Source: Ruminococcus flavefaciens
GTDB lineage: Bacteria; Bacillota; Clostridia; Oscillospirales; Ruminococcaceae
NCBI GenBank assembly: GCA_004554385.1
Contig: SFMO01000182.1
Coordinates: 1 to 14,072, forward strand
Direction of reading: 5' to 3'
Length of the DNA stretch: 14,072 bases
This document shows, in pieces, positions 6,813-13,873 of the stretch; position 1 is the first letter of the stretch, and each line of letters starts with the position of its first letter. The notes under the pieces are model-generated. The model was not told where the DNA came from. It saw nothing but the letters and a program-made list of their open reading frames with translations, and made no database searches. A program made the translations under genes and the position numbers.

Positions 6813-8697
6813 TATTATTGCTCCTGCGGATGATATAATCCACCATTCTGCATCTTGTAAGTCCGAGCTTGTCAAGACATGAACGAACTGACGCCTGCTT
6901 TACAAAGCCATCTGCGGTCACTCGGCTGTAATCTCCGCAGTAGCCGAGCTCCGAGAGAATATTGCCGACCTTTTCGGAAATACTTCCCTCGCCCATAGAT
7001 TCCTCGAAGAATACGACTCTCGGGTATTGTTTTATCTTACTGCCAAGTTCGCCATCAAGCGGAAAAATCTTTGTAAGCTTAAGTATATCACAGTTTATCT
7101 CCTGCTTAGCAAGCTCCTTCTGAGCACTTATCGCCTCATTATAAAGTCTGCCATAAGTAATGATAAGTGTCTCACTGCCGCTTAACTGCTTAAAAAGCCA
7201 TTCTGTAGTCATGTCAGACTGTTCAAATTCAACCTTTTCAGAGCCTCTCGGATAGCGTACAGCAACAAGACCTTTTTCCTCGTATATAGCCTTTCTCATG
7301 CACATTTTCATCTCCATGTAACATGATGGCGAATAGATTACTGTATTAGGTATAGAGGATAGCATAGGAACGTCAAGAAGTCCCTGATGTGTCTCTCCGT
7401 CTTCGCCGACTATGCCTGCACGGTCGACACCAAGGACAACATGAAGTCCGCCGATAGCAACATCGTGAACGAGCTGGTCATAGGATCTTTGCAGGAATGT
7501 TGAATATACTGCAAATACAGGAGTCATCCCCATTGAAGCAAGTCCGCCTGCAAAGGTGACGGCATGCTGCTCGGCGATTCCGACATCAAAAAATCTGTTC
7601 GGATACTTGAAATGGAAGAACTGAAGTCCCGTTCCGTATTTCATTGCCGCAGTAATTGCGCAAAGCTTGTCATCCTTATCTGCAAGCTTTACAAGCTCTT
7701 TGCCAAAAACAGTAGAATAGCTGTCAGCAGCGGAGACTTCCGGATTACCTGTTGCAATGTCAAACTTCGAAATACCGTGATATTCTCCGGGATTTGCTTC
7801 AGCAGGGCTGTAGCCCTTGCCTTTTACAGTCTTGACATGGATAAATACAGGCTGATGATATGACTTAGCCATGTGGAAGACCTCTTCAAGTTCGGATAGA
7901 TTATGTCCGTTGACGGGCCCAAGATAAATGAAGCCCATGTCCTCAAACATGGTGCTCTGTTCAAGAATGTTGGATTTTACCGAATCCTTGACATTTTTAA
8001 TTCCCTTGGTAACACTTTTGCCTACAATAGGTATCATTTCAAGTCCACGCTCTACAGCTCTCTTGGTATGAAGATACTTTTCGGTATTTCTCAGAGAGGT
8101 AAGATACTTTGAAAGCGCACCCACACTCTTTGATATAGACATATTATTATCGTTGAGTACCACAATAAGATTACGCTGACGGTCTCTTCCGCAGTTATTC
8201 ATAGCTTCATAGAACATACCGCCTGACATTGCACCGTCTCCGATAACAGCAACAGCATAATTATCCTTTCCCTGAAGCTTCATTGCTTCTGCGATTCCAC
8301 AGGCAACAGAAACGGAAGTAGTGCTGTGTCCGCTGATAAATGTATCATGCTCGGACTCTGACGGCTTCGGAAAGCCTGATATACCATTTTCCTGCCTCAA
8401 AGTAGAAAAGCTGCTAAGTCTGCCTGTGAGTATTTTATGGGTATAAGCCTGATGTCCGACATCCCATACTATCTTATCTTCAGGGGAATTGAAATTGCGG
8501 TGAAGTGCCATAGTCAGTTCAACGGCACCAAGATTAGAAGCAAGGTGTCCGCCTGTTTTAGAGACAGTAGAGATCAGAATATTTCTGATCTCCTTGCACA
8601 GCGTATTGCACTGTGACAGCGTGAGCTTTTTCAGATCCTGAGGAAGCTGAAGTCCCTCAAGAGTCACCTTTTCATTATTACTTATATTATCCTTCAT
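6799..8697 (-). CDS. dxs: 1-deoxy-D-xylulose-5-phosphate synthase
   Basis: TPP-dependent first enzyme of the MEP isoprenoid pathway, condensing pyruvate and glyceraldehyde 3-phosphate. At 632 aa it is full length. It shows KTGGHLASNLG at 47-57, GHQAYTHKIL, the TPP/Mg motif VIGDGAMSGG at 151-160 paired with NDNNMSIS at 182-189, AAMKYGTGL at 350-358, GIAEQHAVT at 373-381 (catalytic Glu376) and GEDGETHQG. The ATG is the only plausible start in frame after an upstream stop. The strong AAAGGAG ribosome binding site is 28 bases away, with a small hairpin in between (annotated separately). It lies directly after ispA and overlaps tlyA, placing two isoprenoid genes side by side. Confidence 0.97.
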   Translation of the reverse strand: MKDNISNNEKVTLEGLQLPQDLKKLTLSQCNTLCKEIRNILISTVSKTGGHLASNLGAVELTMALHRNFNSPEDKIVWDVGHQAYTHKILTGRLSSFSTLRQENGISGFPKPSESEHDTFISGHSTTSVSVACGIAEAMKLQGKDNYAVAVIGDGAMSGGMFYEAMNNCGRDRQRNLIVVLNDNNMSISKSVGALSKYLTSLRNTEKYLHTKRAVERGLEMIPIVGKSVTKGIKNVKDSVKSNILEQSTMFEDMGFIYLGPVNGHNLSELEEVFHMAKSYHQPVFIHVKTVKGKGYSPAEANPGEYHGISKFDIATGNPEVSAADSYSTVFGKELVKLADKDDKLCAITAAMKYGTGLQFFHFKYPNRFFDVGIAEQHAVTFAGGLASMGMTPVFAVYSTFLQRSYDQLVHDVAIGGLHVVLGVDRAGIVGEDGETHQGLLDVPMLSSIPNTVIYSPSCYMEMKMCMRKAIYEEKGLVAVRYPRGSEKVEFEQSDMTTEWLFKQLSGSETLIITYGRLYNEAISAQKELAKQEINCDILKLTKIFPLDGELGSKIKQYPRVVFFEESMGEGSISEKVGNILSELGYCGDYSRVTADGFVKQASVRSCLDKLGLTRCRMVDYIIRRSNNNGKA

Positions 8698-8707
8698 TTT
8701 TATGAAA

Positions 8708-8732
8708 TGCGGATCAGCTCCGCAGCTCCTTT
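8708..8732 (-). promoter_or_regulatory. Ribosome binding site of dxs separated from the start by a hairpin
   Basis: AAAGGAG (complement of 8726-8732) is followed one base later by TGCGGA-GCTGA-TCCGCA (8708-8724), a 6-bp stem with a 5-base loop. Then come eleven counted spacer bases in total before the dxs ATG at 8697. The linear spacing of 28 bases is too long for a Shine-Dalgarno site. Folding the 17-base hairpin out would bring it to a working distance. No other purine-rich site lies near the ATG. The dyad and distances are visible; the function is inferred. Confidence 0.55.
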
Positions 8733-8735
8733 ACG

Positions 8736-9626
8736 TTAATTCTTTCTTTTCAGAAGCATTTCCGTGAGTTCTGTAAGAAATGCATCATTTCCGAATTTTT
8801 CAAGGCAGCCGAGAGCCTCTTCGGTTATATTATTGGCAATTTCCTGAGCTTTTTCAACTCCGTAAAGAGTAACGAAGGTGGTCTTATTCTCCTCCTCGTC
8901 ACTTCCAACAGGCTTACCGAGCTCCTCGGTAGTGCTTGTAACGTCAAGAATATCATCTATTATCTGGAAAGCAAGTCCCAGCTTGAATCCGTAATCAGCC
9001 GCAGCCTTTATCTTTTCATCATCAGCACCTGCGCAAATACAGCCCATCATACAAGAAACTGCAATGAGCTGTCCTGTTTTATGGTGATACATATTTCGCA
9101 GATTAGCCTCGTCCACATCACTGCGCTCCTCATTTTCCATATCGATTACCTGACCGCCGCCCATGCCTTCTCTTCCTGAACCCTTAGCAAGACATGAAAC
9201 AAGTCTGATCTTCTGTTCGGGAGTAAGAACTTCATCGTCAGCAATGACCTCAAACGGAAGCATGCACAGTGCATCACCTGCAAGTATAGCCATCGCTTCT
9301 CCGAAAGCCTTGTGACATGATGGCTTGCCGCGTCGGAAATCATCATTATCCATTGCAGGAAGATCATCATGTATCAGTGAAAAAGTGTGTATCATCTCTA
9401 TAGCAGCAGCTGGTGCGCTCGCTTTCTTATAATCAGCCCCGAGCGCATTACAGAATGCATAAACAAGCACAGGACGAATACGCTTTCCGCCTGCTTCAAG
9501 GGAATAATTCATAGCGTCGATAAGGTTTTTCTGTGCAGCCATGCTATCGGAATATGAATTGTATTTTCTGAGGTTGTCCTCGGTAAAAGCAATATATTCC
9601 TGCATCTTTTCTTTGAAATTACTCAT
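8736..9626 (-). CDS. ispA: Polyprenyl diphosphate synthase (farnesyl/geranylgeranyl type)
   Basis: Short-chain trans-prenyltransferase adding isopentenyl diphosphate to allylic diphosphates to make FPP (or GGPP). The 296-aa protein has GGKRIRP at 46-52, the first aspartate-rich motif DDLPAMD at 87-93 with the bacterial two-residue insert, GGQVIDM near 157-163, KTGQLI at 183-188 and the second aspartate-rich motif FQIIDDILD at 220-228. Chain length cannot be fixed from sequence, so the symbol rests on the conserved xseB-ispA-dxs position. The start ATG overlaps the xseB stop as ATGA, with GGAGG nine bases upstream. The product feeds undecaprenyl phosphate and quinone-type lipids. Confidence 0.95.
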   Translation of the reverse strand: MSNFKEKMQEYIAFTEDNLRKYNSYSDSMAAQKNLIDAMNYSLEAGGKRIRPVLVYAFCNALGADYKKASAPAAAIEMIHTFSLIHDDLPAMDNDDFRRGKPSCHKAFGEAMAILAGDALCMLPFEVIADDEVLTPEQKIRLVSCLAKGSGREGMGGGQVIDMENEERSDVDEANLRNMYHHKTGQLIAVSCMMGCICAGADDEKIKAAADYGFKLGLAFQIIDDILDVTSTTEELGKPVGSDEEENKTTFVTLYGVEKAQEIANNITEEALGCLEKFGNDAFLTELTEMLLKRKN

Positions 9627-9820
9627 TTTTCAGTTCCTCCGTCATCCTCGGTTATTTTTATCTGTGCTTCGTCCAGCTGCTTTCTGCATGCAGCTGAGAG
9701 CTTAACGCCCTCACCATAAAGCTCAACTGCCTTTTCAAGCGGAATATCACCTTTTTCAAGCTCAGATACAATTTTACCGAGACGACTCATATTATCTTCA
9801 AATGTAAGCTTTTCTTCCAT
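9623..9820 (-). CDS. xseB: Exodeoxyribonuclease VII small subunit
   Basis: Small helical subunit of exonuclease VII, which degrades single-stranded DNA to oligonucleotides. The core LTFEDNMSRLGKIVSELEKG followed by a PLEKAVELYGEG segment is the family signature. The ATG at 9820 gives 65 aa, starting MEEKLTFED four bases after the xseA stop, with a GGTGAT site before it. A TTG six codons earlier (9838) would add MINGDK inside the end of xseA and is less likely. The stop overlaps the ispA start as ATGA. Tight packing next to xseA fits balanced production of the two subunits. Confidence 0.93.
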   Translation of the reverse strand: MEEKLTFEDNMSRLGKIVSELEKGDIPLEKAVELYGEGVKLSAACRKQLDEAQIKITEDDGGTEK

Positions 9821-9824
9821 TTTA

Positions 9825-11015
9825 TCACCATTTATCAATAATCTCCGCTTCTGCGCCGCCGCTTCCGAAGCCGATCTTTATTTTATCACCGTTTTTCAGC
9901 GATTCTGAACTGTTCAGCAGTTTTTCGCCCTTATATACAAGAGAATATCCGCGTGAAAGTACCTTCAATGGACTTAAACTGTCAAGTCTTGCTGCCTTTT
10001 CCTCCAGCTGACGTTCCAGCTTTTCTGTATATCGCAGAAAAGCCGCCTCACGGCGCTTATCAAGTGAACTTATTCTTTCTGCCGAAAGCTTCATTCTGCT
10101 CTCGGGATACTGAGCTGTTAGTCTTGCATTCATCGCAATAAATCTGTCGGACGACTTGTCCAGAACAGCAAGTGCCGAGCGTTCTGCTCTGCGTTCCAGA
10201 AGTGAAATTTTCTCATATAACAGAGCAACATCAGGAGCTGCAAGCTCTGCCGCCGCAGATGGCGTAGGAGCACGAAGGTCAGCTGTAAGATCAGCAATTG
10301 TAAAATCAGTCTCATGTCCGACTGCGGATATTACGGGCACTTTGCAGTTGTATATGGCATAGGCCACTTTCTCTGCATTGAATGCACTAAGGTCCTCCCT
10401 TGATCCGCCTCCGCGGCCGACTATTATAACATCACAGCCTGCCGACTCTGCTCTGTGAATGCCTGCACATATGGATTCAGGAGCTCCATCGCCCTGGACC
10501 TGTGCATTTACGGCATAGACTTCCCCAAGAGGATACCGCCTTGACAGAACATTTATAATATCCCGAACAGCAGCTCCGCTGAGAGAGGTAACAGCGCCGA
10601 TCTTTTTAGGCATAGATGGTAGGGGACGCTTATGCTCTTCAGCGAACATTCCTTCCTTCTGCAGCTTTTTTTTCAGCTGTTCAAGGGCTACATTCGCCTT
10701 GCCTGCGCCTTCAGGGATTATATCATTTACATAAAGCTGGTAAGTTCCATCACGGTCGTACACTCCTATACTTCCAGAAACGACAACCGACATACCATCC
10801 TCGGGCTCGAACTTCATACGTGAAGCAGCACTTGCAAACATCACTGCTTTAACAGCACTTTCGCTGTCCTTCAGAGTAAAATACACATGTCCGCTGCGGA
10901 AATGCCGGAGATAATTTGATATCTCTCCCCGCACCATTATCCCCTGAAGGTTCCTGTCATTTTTTAGTATCGAACCGATATATTTATTTATCTGTGTAAC
11001 TGTTATTACAGGCAT
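9825..11015 (-). CDS. xseA: Exodeoxyribonuclease VII large subunit
   Basis: Catalytic subunit of exonuclease VII, acting on single-stranded DNA in repair. The 396-aa protein is slightly short for the family but complete. It has an N-terminal OB-fold (about 1-100, VRGEISNY and SGHVYFTLKD), the nuclease core with GAVTSLSGAAVRDI, IIVGRGGGSREDL and ISAVGHETDFTI followed by DLRAPTPSAAAE, and a C-terminal helical, charged segment for small-subunit binding. The ATG shares one base with the stop of the upstream M22-like gene (TAATG) and has AGGAG seven bases before it. Co-location with xseB confirms the assignment. Confidence 0.97.
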   Translation of the reverse strand: MPVITVTQINKYIGSILKNDRNLQGIMVRGEISNYLRHFRSGHVYFTLKDSESAVKAVMFASAASRMKFEPEDGMSVVVSGSIGVYDRDGTYQLYVNDIIPEGAGKANVALEQLKKKLQKEGMFAEEHKRPLPSMPKKIGAVTSLSGAAVRDIINVLSRRYPLGEVYAVNAQVQGDGAPESICAGIHRAESAGCDVIIVGRGGGSREDLSAFNAEKVAYAIYNCKVPVISAVGHETDFTIADLTADLRAPTPSAAAELAAPDVALLYEKISLLERRAERSALAVLDKSSDRFIAMNARLTAQYPESRMKLSAERISSLDKRREAAFLRYTEKLERQLEEKAARLDSLSPLKVLSRGYSLVYKGEKLLNSSESLKNGDKIKIGFGSGGAEAEIIDKW

Positions 11016-11962
11016 TATCTTTCTCCTGTACTTTTCAAATATCCGTATATAGCTACTCCTGCCGCATTGTCACATGAAAACTGGGGCTGCGCAAAGCAGG
11101 CTGAACGGTATCGGGAAACAATCCTGTCGCGGATAATAACATCAGACATAACTCCGCCTGCGAATACCAGTGGCAGATCGCCGTATATCTCAATAGCATG
11201 GTCTGTCATGGCAATAATAGTCTCGGCAATAAAATCGAGGCAATACTTTGCAATGTTTTCGGAAGTCTCGCCGCTTTCGAGCATATTTCTGCATTTATTC
11301 TCTACTCCTGACAGACAGCAGTTTCCGTCCTTGAGTACAGCTTTGACCTTGACATTCTTATCAGCACCCATAGCAAGCTTTTCAAGCTCTGCACCGCATG
11401 GGAACTGCAATCCAAGCATAACACCTGTGCGGTCCACAGCCTGTCCTGCCTTTAGGTCAAGAGATGTACCGAGCTCTGTAATTCTCATAACGATCTCGTC
11501 ATCAGGCTCGCACAGCAGGCAGTCAGTAGTTCCGCCGCTGACGTGAAAGGCAATAAACCGCTCTTTCACAAGGTCAAGCCTGTCGGCGGAATAAAGTGCA
11601 GCAAGGATATGACCTACCTGATGTGATGTTGTATAAAGCTTTGCTCCTGTTATCGCAGAATATGACCGTGCAAAGCCTTCACCGCAGAGAAAACAAGGCA
11701 TATAAGAGCCATCGATATTACGCGGTCTTGCAGAAGCTGTTACAACACTCGGAATACTGAAGTGATTATCGCCAAAAAGCTGCTCTACCATTTCGGGAAG
11801 CTGCTTTGTATGATGAAAAACAGCATCGCTCTGACGAAGTCCAAGTTCACCTTTTTTGACAGGAAGGAGCTTCTTAGCCTGATATATCCTTTTTTCTTCA
11901 CTTACGTATACCGCAGCTGAAGTAGTATAGTTACTTGTATCGACTCCAAGAAACTCAGGCAT
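11015..11962 (-). CDS. TsaD/Kae1-like (peptidase M22 family) paralogue of unknown role
   Basis: ASKHA-fold protein related to TsaD, the tRNA t6A enzyme, but clearly divergent. With the start at 11962 (GGAGAG upstream) it has 315 aa against about 340 for TsaD. It begins EFLGVDTSNYTTSAAVY, keeps HQVGH at 114-118 (HxxxH metal ligands), HVSGGTTD at 140-147, AGQAVDRTG at 172-180, GLQFPCGAELEKLA at 184-197, FAGGVMSD at 267-274 and CDNAAG at 297-302 (third ligand Asp298). The early TsaD region differs, so I do not call it tsaD. Such homologues are often labelled O-sialoglycoprotein endopeptidase, a name without support. It overlaps nusB by 8 bp and xseA by 1 bp, in the position that folD occupies in Bacillus. 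A longer frame from 12010 only reads back into nusB. Confidence 0.85.
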   Translation of the reverse strand: MPEFLGVDTSNYTTSAAVYVSEEKRIYQAKKLLPVKKGELGLRQSDAVFHHTKQLPEMVEQLFGDNHFSIPSVVTASARPRNIDGSYMPCFLCGEGFARSYSAITGAKLYTTSHQVGHILAALYSADRLDLVKERFIAFHVSGGTTDCLLCEPDDEIVMRITELGTSLDLKAGQAVDRTGVMLGLQFPCGAELEKLAMGADKNVKVKAVLKDGNCCLSGVENKCRNMLESGETSENIAKYCLDFIAETIIAMTDHAIEIYGDLPLVFAGGVMSDVIIRDRIVSRYRSACFAQPQFSCDNAAGVAIYGYLKSTGER

Positions 11963-12371
11963 TTTCACTCTCCGAATTCTGAGTATCACGTGAGAACGCA
12001 CCAAGAACACCGTTTATGAACGCGGTATCCTCCTGATATGTATACATCATGGAAAGCTTGATCGCCTCACTGATAGCTGCATTCATTGGAGTATTGTCAT
12101 CGTAAAGAGACTCATACATCGCAATGCGGAGAATAGCAAGATTAAGCTTTGATATTCTTGAAATGCTTCTTGATTTACTGTACTTTGATATTATTCCGTC
12201 AAGCTCCTCGGCGTGATCAAGAGTTCCCTCAACTATCTTTTTTACCTCATCATTGACAGTTATCTCATCAATTTCCTCAGCGATCTCATAAAGTTCATTT
12301 ATATCATCATCGCGCAGAAGCTGCTCGAAAACCAGCTTGAATGCGCTGTCTCTTATTTCGCGTCTTGTCAT
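11955..12371 (-). CDS. nusB: Transcription antitermination factor NusB
   Basis: All-helical RNA-binding protein that with NusE (S10) binds boxA in rRNA leaders and supports processive rRNA transcription. The 138-aa protein shows the family pattern: MTRREIRDSAFKLVFEQL at the N-terminus, KLNLAILRIAMYE near 94-106, the NAAISEAIKLS segment and FINGVLG near 122-128. A run of acidic residues links helices at about 22-40. It starts with ATG overlapping the GNAT stop (ATGA), with AAGGAG seven bases upstream, and its 3' end overlaps the M22-like gene. The asp23-nusB neighbourhood is typical of Firmicutes. Confidence 0.95.
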   Translation of the reverse strand: MTRREIRDSAFKLVFEQLLRDDDINELYEIAEEIDEITVNDEVKKIVEGTLDHAEELDGIISKYSKSRSISRISKLNLAILRIAMYESLYDDNTPMNAAISEAIKLSMMYTYQEDTAFINGVLGAFSRDTQNSESENA

Positions 12372-12823
12372 TTGAACTCTCCTTTATTTTTTATAGTACG
12401 ATACATGAATATCATTGTATCTTTTGATTCAAATCCGTTTTTTATATAAAAACCTTCGCTCGGATAGCCGCGTGTCGTCAGAAGCGACATAGCCACTATT
12501 CCCTCACTCATCAGTTCACCGGCAGCATACTCAATAACTGCAGATCCGATGCCGTATCCCTGCTTATCCGGAGATACGCAGAATTCATCGATCACGTATT
12601 CAGTGCCATGAAGATAAGTAAGCTTTCTGCCGCATAGGATCGCATAAATATTATCGTTTTCCTCGAATACATAGCCTACTGACTGAGGCGCTGACATCAG
12701 TTCCGATATCCGATTCTCTGCAAGCTCTTCTGTCCATTTCTCATTCCATGGATGTGCTGAAAAAGCATTTTTGAACACATAGGCTGTTTTTTGCAAATCA
12801 GACGGACAGTATCTTCTTATCAT
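12368..12823 (-). CDS. GNAT family N-acetyltransferase, substrate unknown
   Basis: A 151-aa member of the Gcn5-related acetyltransferases, which use acetyl-CoA to acetylate an amine. The acetyl-CoA pyrophosphate loop is visible as QGYGIGS at 88-94, after beta-strand VIDEFCVSPD, and a typical C-terminal YIKNGFESKDTMIFMYR follows (126-142). The N-terminal AFSAHPWNEKW motif also occurs in many uncharacterised Firmicutes acetyltransferases. The substrate cannot be predicted; I have no basis to call it an aminoglycoside enzyme or RimI. It overlaps asp23 upstream and nusB downstream, both as ATGA, so it is firmly built into the operon. It interrupts the usual asp23-nusB adjacency. Confidence 0.88.
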   Translation of the reverse strand: MIRRYCPSDLQKTAYVFKNAFSAHPWNEKWTEELAENRISELMSAPQSVGYVFEENDNIYAILCGRKLTYLHGTEYVIDEFCVSPDKQGYGIGSAVIEYAAGELMSEGIVAMSLLTTRGYPSEGFYIKNGFESKDTMIFMYRTIKNKGEFK

Positions 12824-13161
12824 TCAAATACTACTCCGCTGACAATAACATTGACTCTCGCAACCGGGACTCCTGTCATATTCTGAACATTTTCCTTGAC
12901 GACAGTCTGTACCTCCTGCGCAACATTGACGGCTTTTTCACCGCTCCTGATAACGATCTTCATATCTATAGCTGCAACGTCACCCATCATGCTTATCTTG
13001 ATAGGCCCATTTTTTCTGAGCTTGCTCATCTTTCCTATCTCGCCGCCAAGGCTTGCCACACCCTTTACATCAAGAGCAGCAAGCTTGGCAATAGCGATGA
13101 TAACATCATCTGATATTTTAAGTCTGCTTGAAACCTCAGGCTTCATCTCTTCAACTTCCAT
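12820..13161 (-). CDS. Asp23/Gls24 family envelope stress protein (YqhY-like)
   Basis: Small cytoplasmic protein of the Asp23 family (DUF322). The 113-aa sequence has the family's opening ISDDVIIAIAKLAALDVKGVAS, the central KISMMGDVAAIDMKIVIRSG stretch, and ends VKENVQNMTGVPVARVNVIVSGVVF, all characteristic. In Bacillus subtilis the equivalent gene is yqhY beside accBC, where it has been linked to control of acetyl-CoA carboxylase; here accBC are absent. The start is firmly placed by GGAGG six bases before the ATG. It is the first gene behind the promoter at 13232-13260, so it heads the whole array. Confidence 0.93.
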   Translation of the reverse strand: MEVEEMKPEVSSRLKISDDVIIAIAKLAALDVKGVASLGGEIGKMSKLRKNGPIKISMMGDVAAIDMKIVIRSGEKAVNVAQEVQTVVKENVQNMTGVPVARVNVIVSGVVFE

Positions 13162-13186
13162 ATTGGACCTCCGTCGGCACTTATTT

Positions 13187-13221
13187 GGGTGTATTTTTTA
13201 ACTAAAGATATGCTTACACCC
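13187..13221 (-). promoter_or_regulatory. Possible leader hairpin upstream of asp23
   Basis: Within the predicted ~63-base 5' untranslated leader, GGGTGTA (13215-13221) pairs with TACACCC (13187-13193) across a 21-base A/T-rich interior. The arms are perfect, but the long loop makes it a weak structure. No T-run follows, so it is not a terminator. A role as an operator, RNA-stability element or translation control site is possible but unproven. Confidence 0.35.
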
Positions 13222-13231
13222 TGACCATTGT

Positions 13232-13260
13232 ATTATAACATATATTTTCTAAAATAGCAA
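13232..13260 (-). promoter_or_regulatory. Sigma-A promoter for the asp23-to-dtd operon
   Basis: Read on the minus strand, -35 TTGCTA (13255-13260) is separated by 17 bases from a perfect -10 TATAAT (13232-13237). The -10 is preceded by TGT, giving an extended -10. Transcription would begin near 13225, about 63 bases before the asp23 ATG. It lies in the only spacer longer than 40 bp among the genes here. Genes downstream are so tightly packed that this may drive the whole array to 493 or beyond, although internal promoters were not searched exhaustively. Confidence 0.8.
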
Positions 13261-13309
13261 CATCATAGCTTAAAAATATGCATAAATATTCAGACATTAT
13301 TCATTTATC

Positions 13310-13861
13310 TTATTTCACCTCAAAAATACGTATATTTTCAGCAGGAACTTCTGTCTCTCCGAGAATTATGTCCTTGATCGAAGCCGCCTGTGCCTTGTCA
13401 AGTCCTTCTGTCTTCACTACAATCTTAGCATTTTCTCCGTCAAGATATGCCACACAGTCCTGAAATCCCTGTGCTTTGACCAGTGATTCTATAGTTCCCT
13501 CACTTTCGATGAGTTTTGAGACCTGTACCGCGTCGAGTGCATTCACAACCATTTCATCCTCTGTAACATCACCGCCCCCTATCATTGTCTGGAGAGTCTG
13601 CACTGCTTCATCACGATCCTTCATCTTGTCAAGACGTGCCTGAGCGAAATAATCCTCTGCTGCAGGTTCTGCAGATGCATTGACAAATTCTGTCTCACCG
13701 TATTTTATATTATCCGTATCTTTTCTAAATGACATAGCACTGCTGTCTGGCGCTATCTTGGGCGAAGTCGCATAGTTTATGTACACTGCAACCGCAAGCA
13801 TCAGCGTCAGGCAGGTCATGATTATCTGTTTTTTTCCTATAATGATTGATGGCTTTTTCAT
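13310..13861 (-). CDS. spoIIIAH: Stage III sporulation protein AH
   Basis: Mother-cell membrane protein whose extracellular domain forms a YscJ/FliF-like ring and binds forespore SpoIIQ, building the channel that sustains forespore gene expression. The 183-aa protein begins MKKPSIIIGKKQ, followed by one transmembrane segment (about 12-30). A low-homology, charged linker (about 32-95) leads to the conserved C-terminal ring domain with AVQVSKLIESEGTIESLVKAQG-like strands and a NAKIVVKTEGL region. ATG is preceded by AAAGGAG at seven bases, 12 bp after the spoIIIAG stop. In Bacillus the operon is sigma-E controlled from upstream of spoIIIAA, outside this window. No strong terminator is visible after its stop. 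Confidence 0.93.
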   Translation of the reverse strand: MKKPSIIIGKKQIIMTCLTLMLAVAVYINYATSPKIAPDSSAMSFRKDTDNIKYGETEFVNASAEPAAEDYFAQARLDKMKDRDEAVQTLQTMIGGGDVTEDEMVVNALDAVQVSKLIESEGTIESLVKAQGFQDCVAYLDGENAKIVVKTEGLDKAQAASIKDIILGETEVPAENIRIFEVK

Positions 13862-13873
13862 AATAATTCTCCT

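Noticed and set aside
6813..6875. N-terminal extension of tlyA from an upstream ATG
   Set aside because: The extension lies inside dxs and has no S4-family homology. AGGAG points to the ATG at 6812.
11067..11546. Plus-strand reading frame of 159 codons opposite the TsaD-like gene
   Set aside because: Serine-rich low-complexity translation antisense to a well-conserved gene, with no ribosome site; a shadow.
11015..11962. Calling this gene tsaD or a sialoglycoprotein endopeptidase
   Set aside because: It lacks much of the N-terminal TsaD signature and is shorter. The endopeptidase name comes from an old misassignment of the family.
13261..13309. Intrinsic terminator after spoIIIAH
   Set aside because: Only weak A/T-rich dyads around ATGCAT are present, with no G+C stem followed by a T-run.
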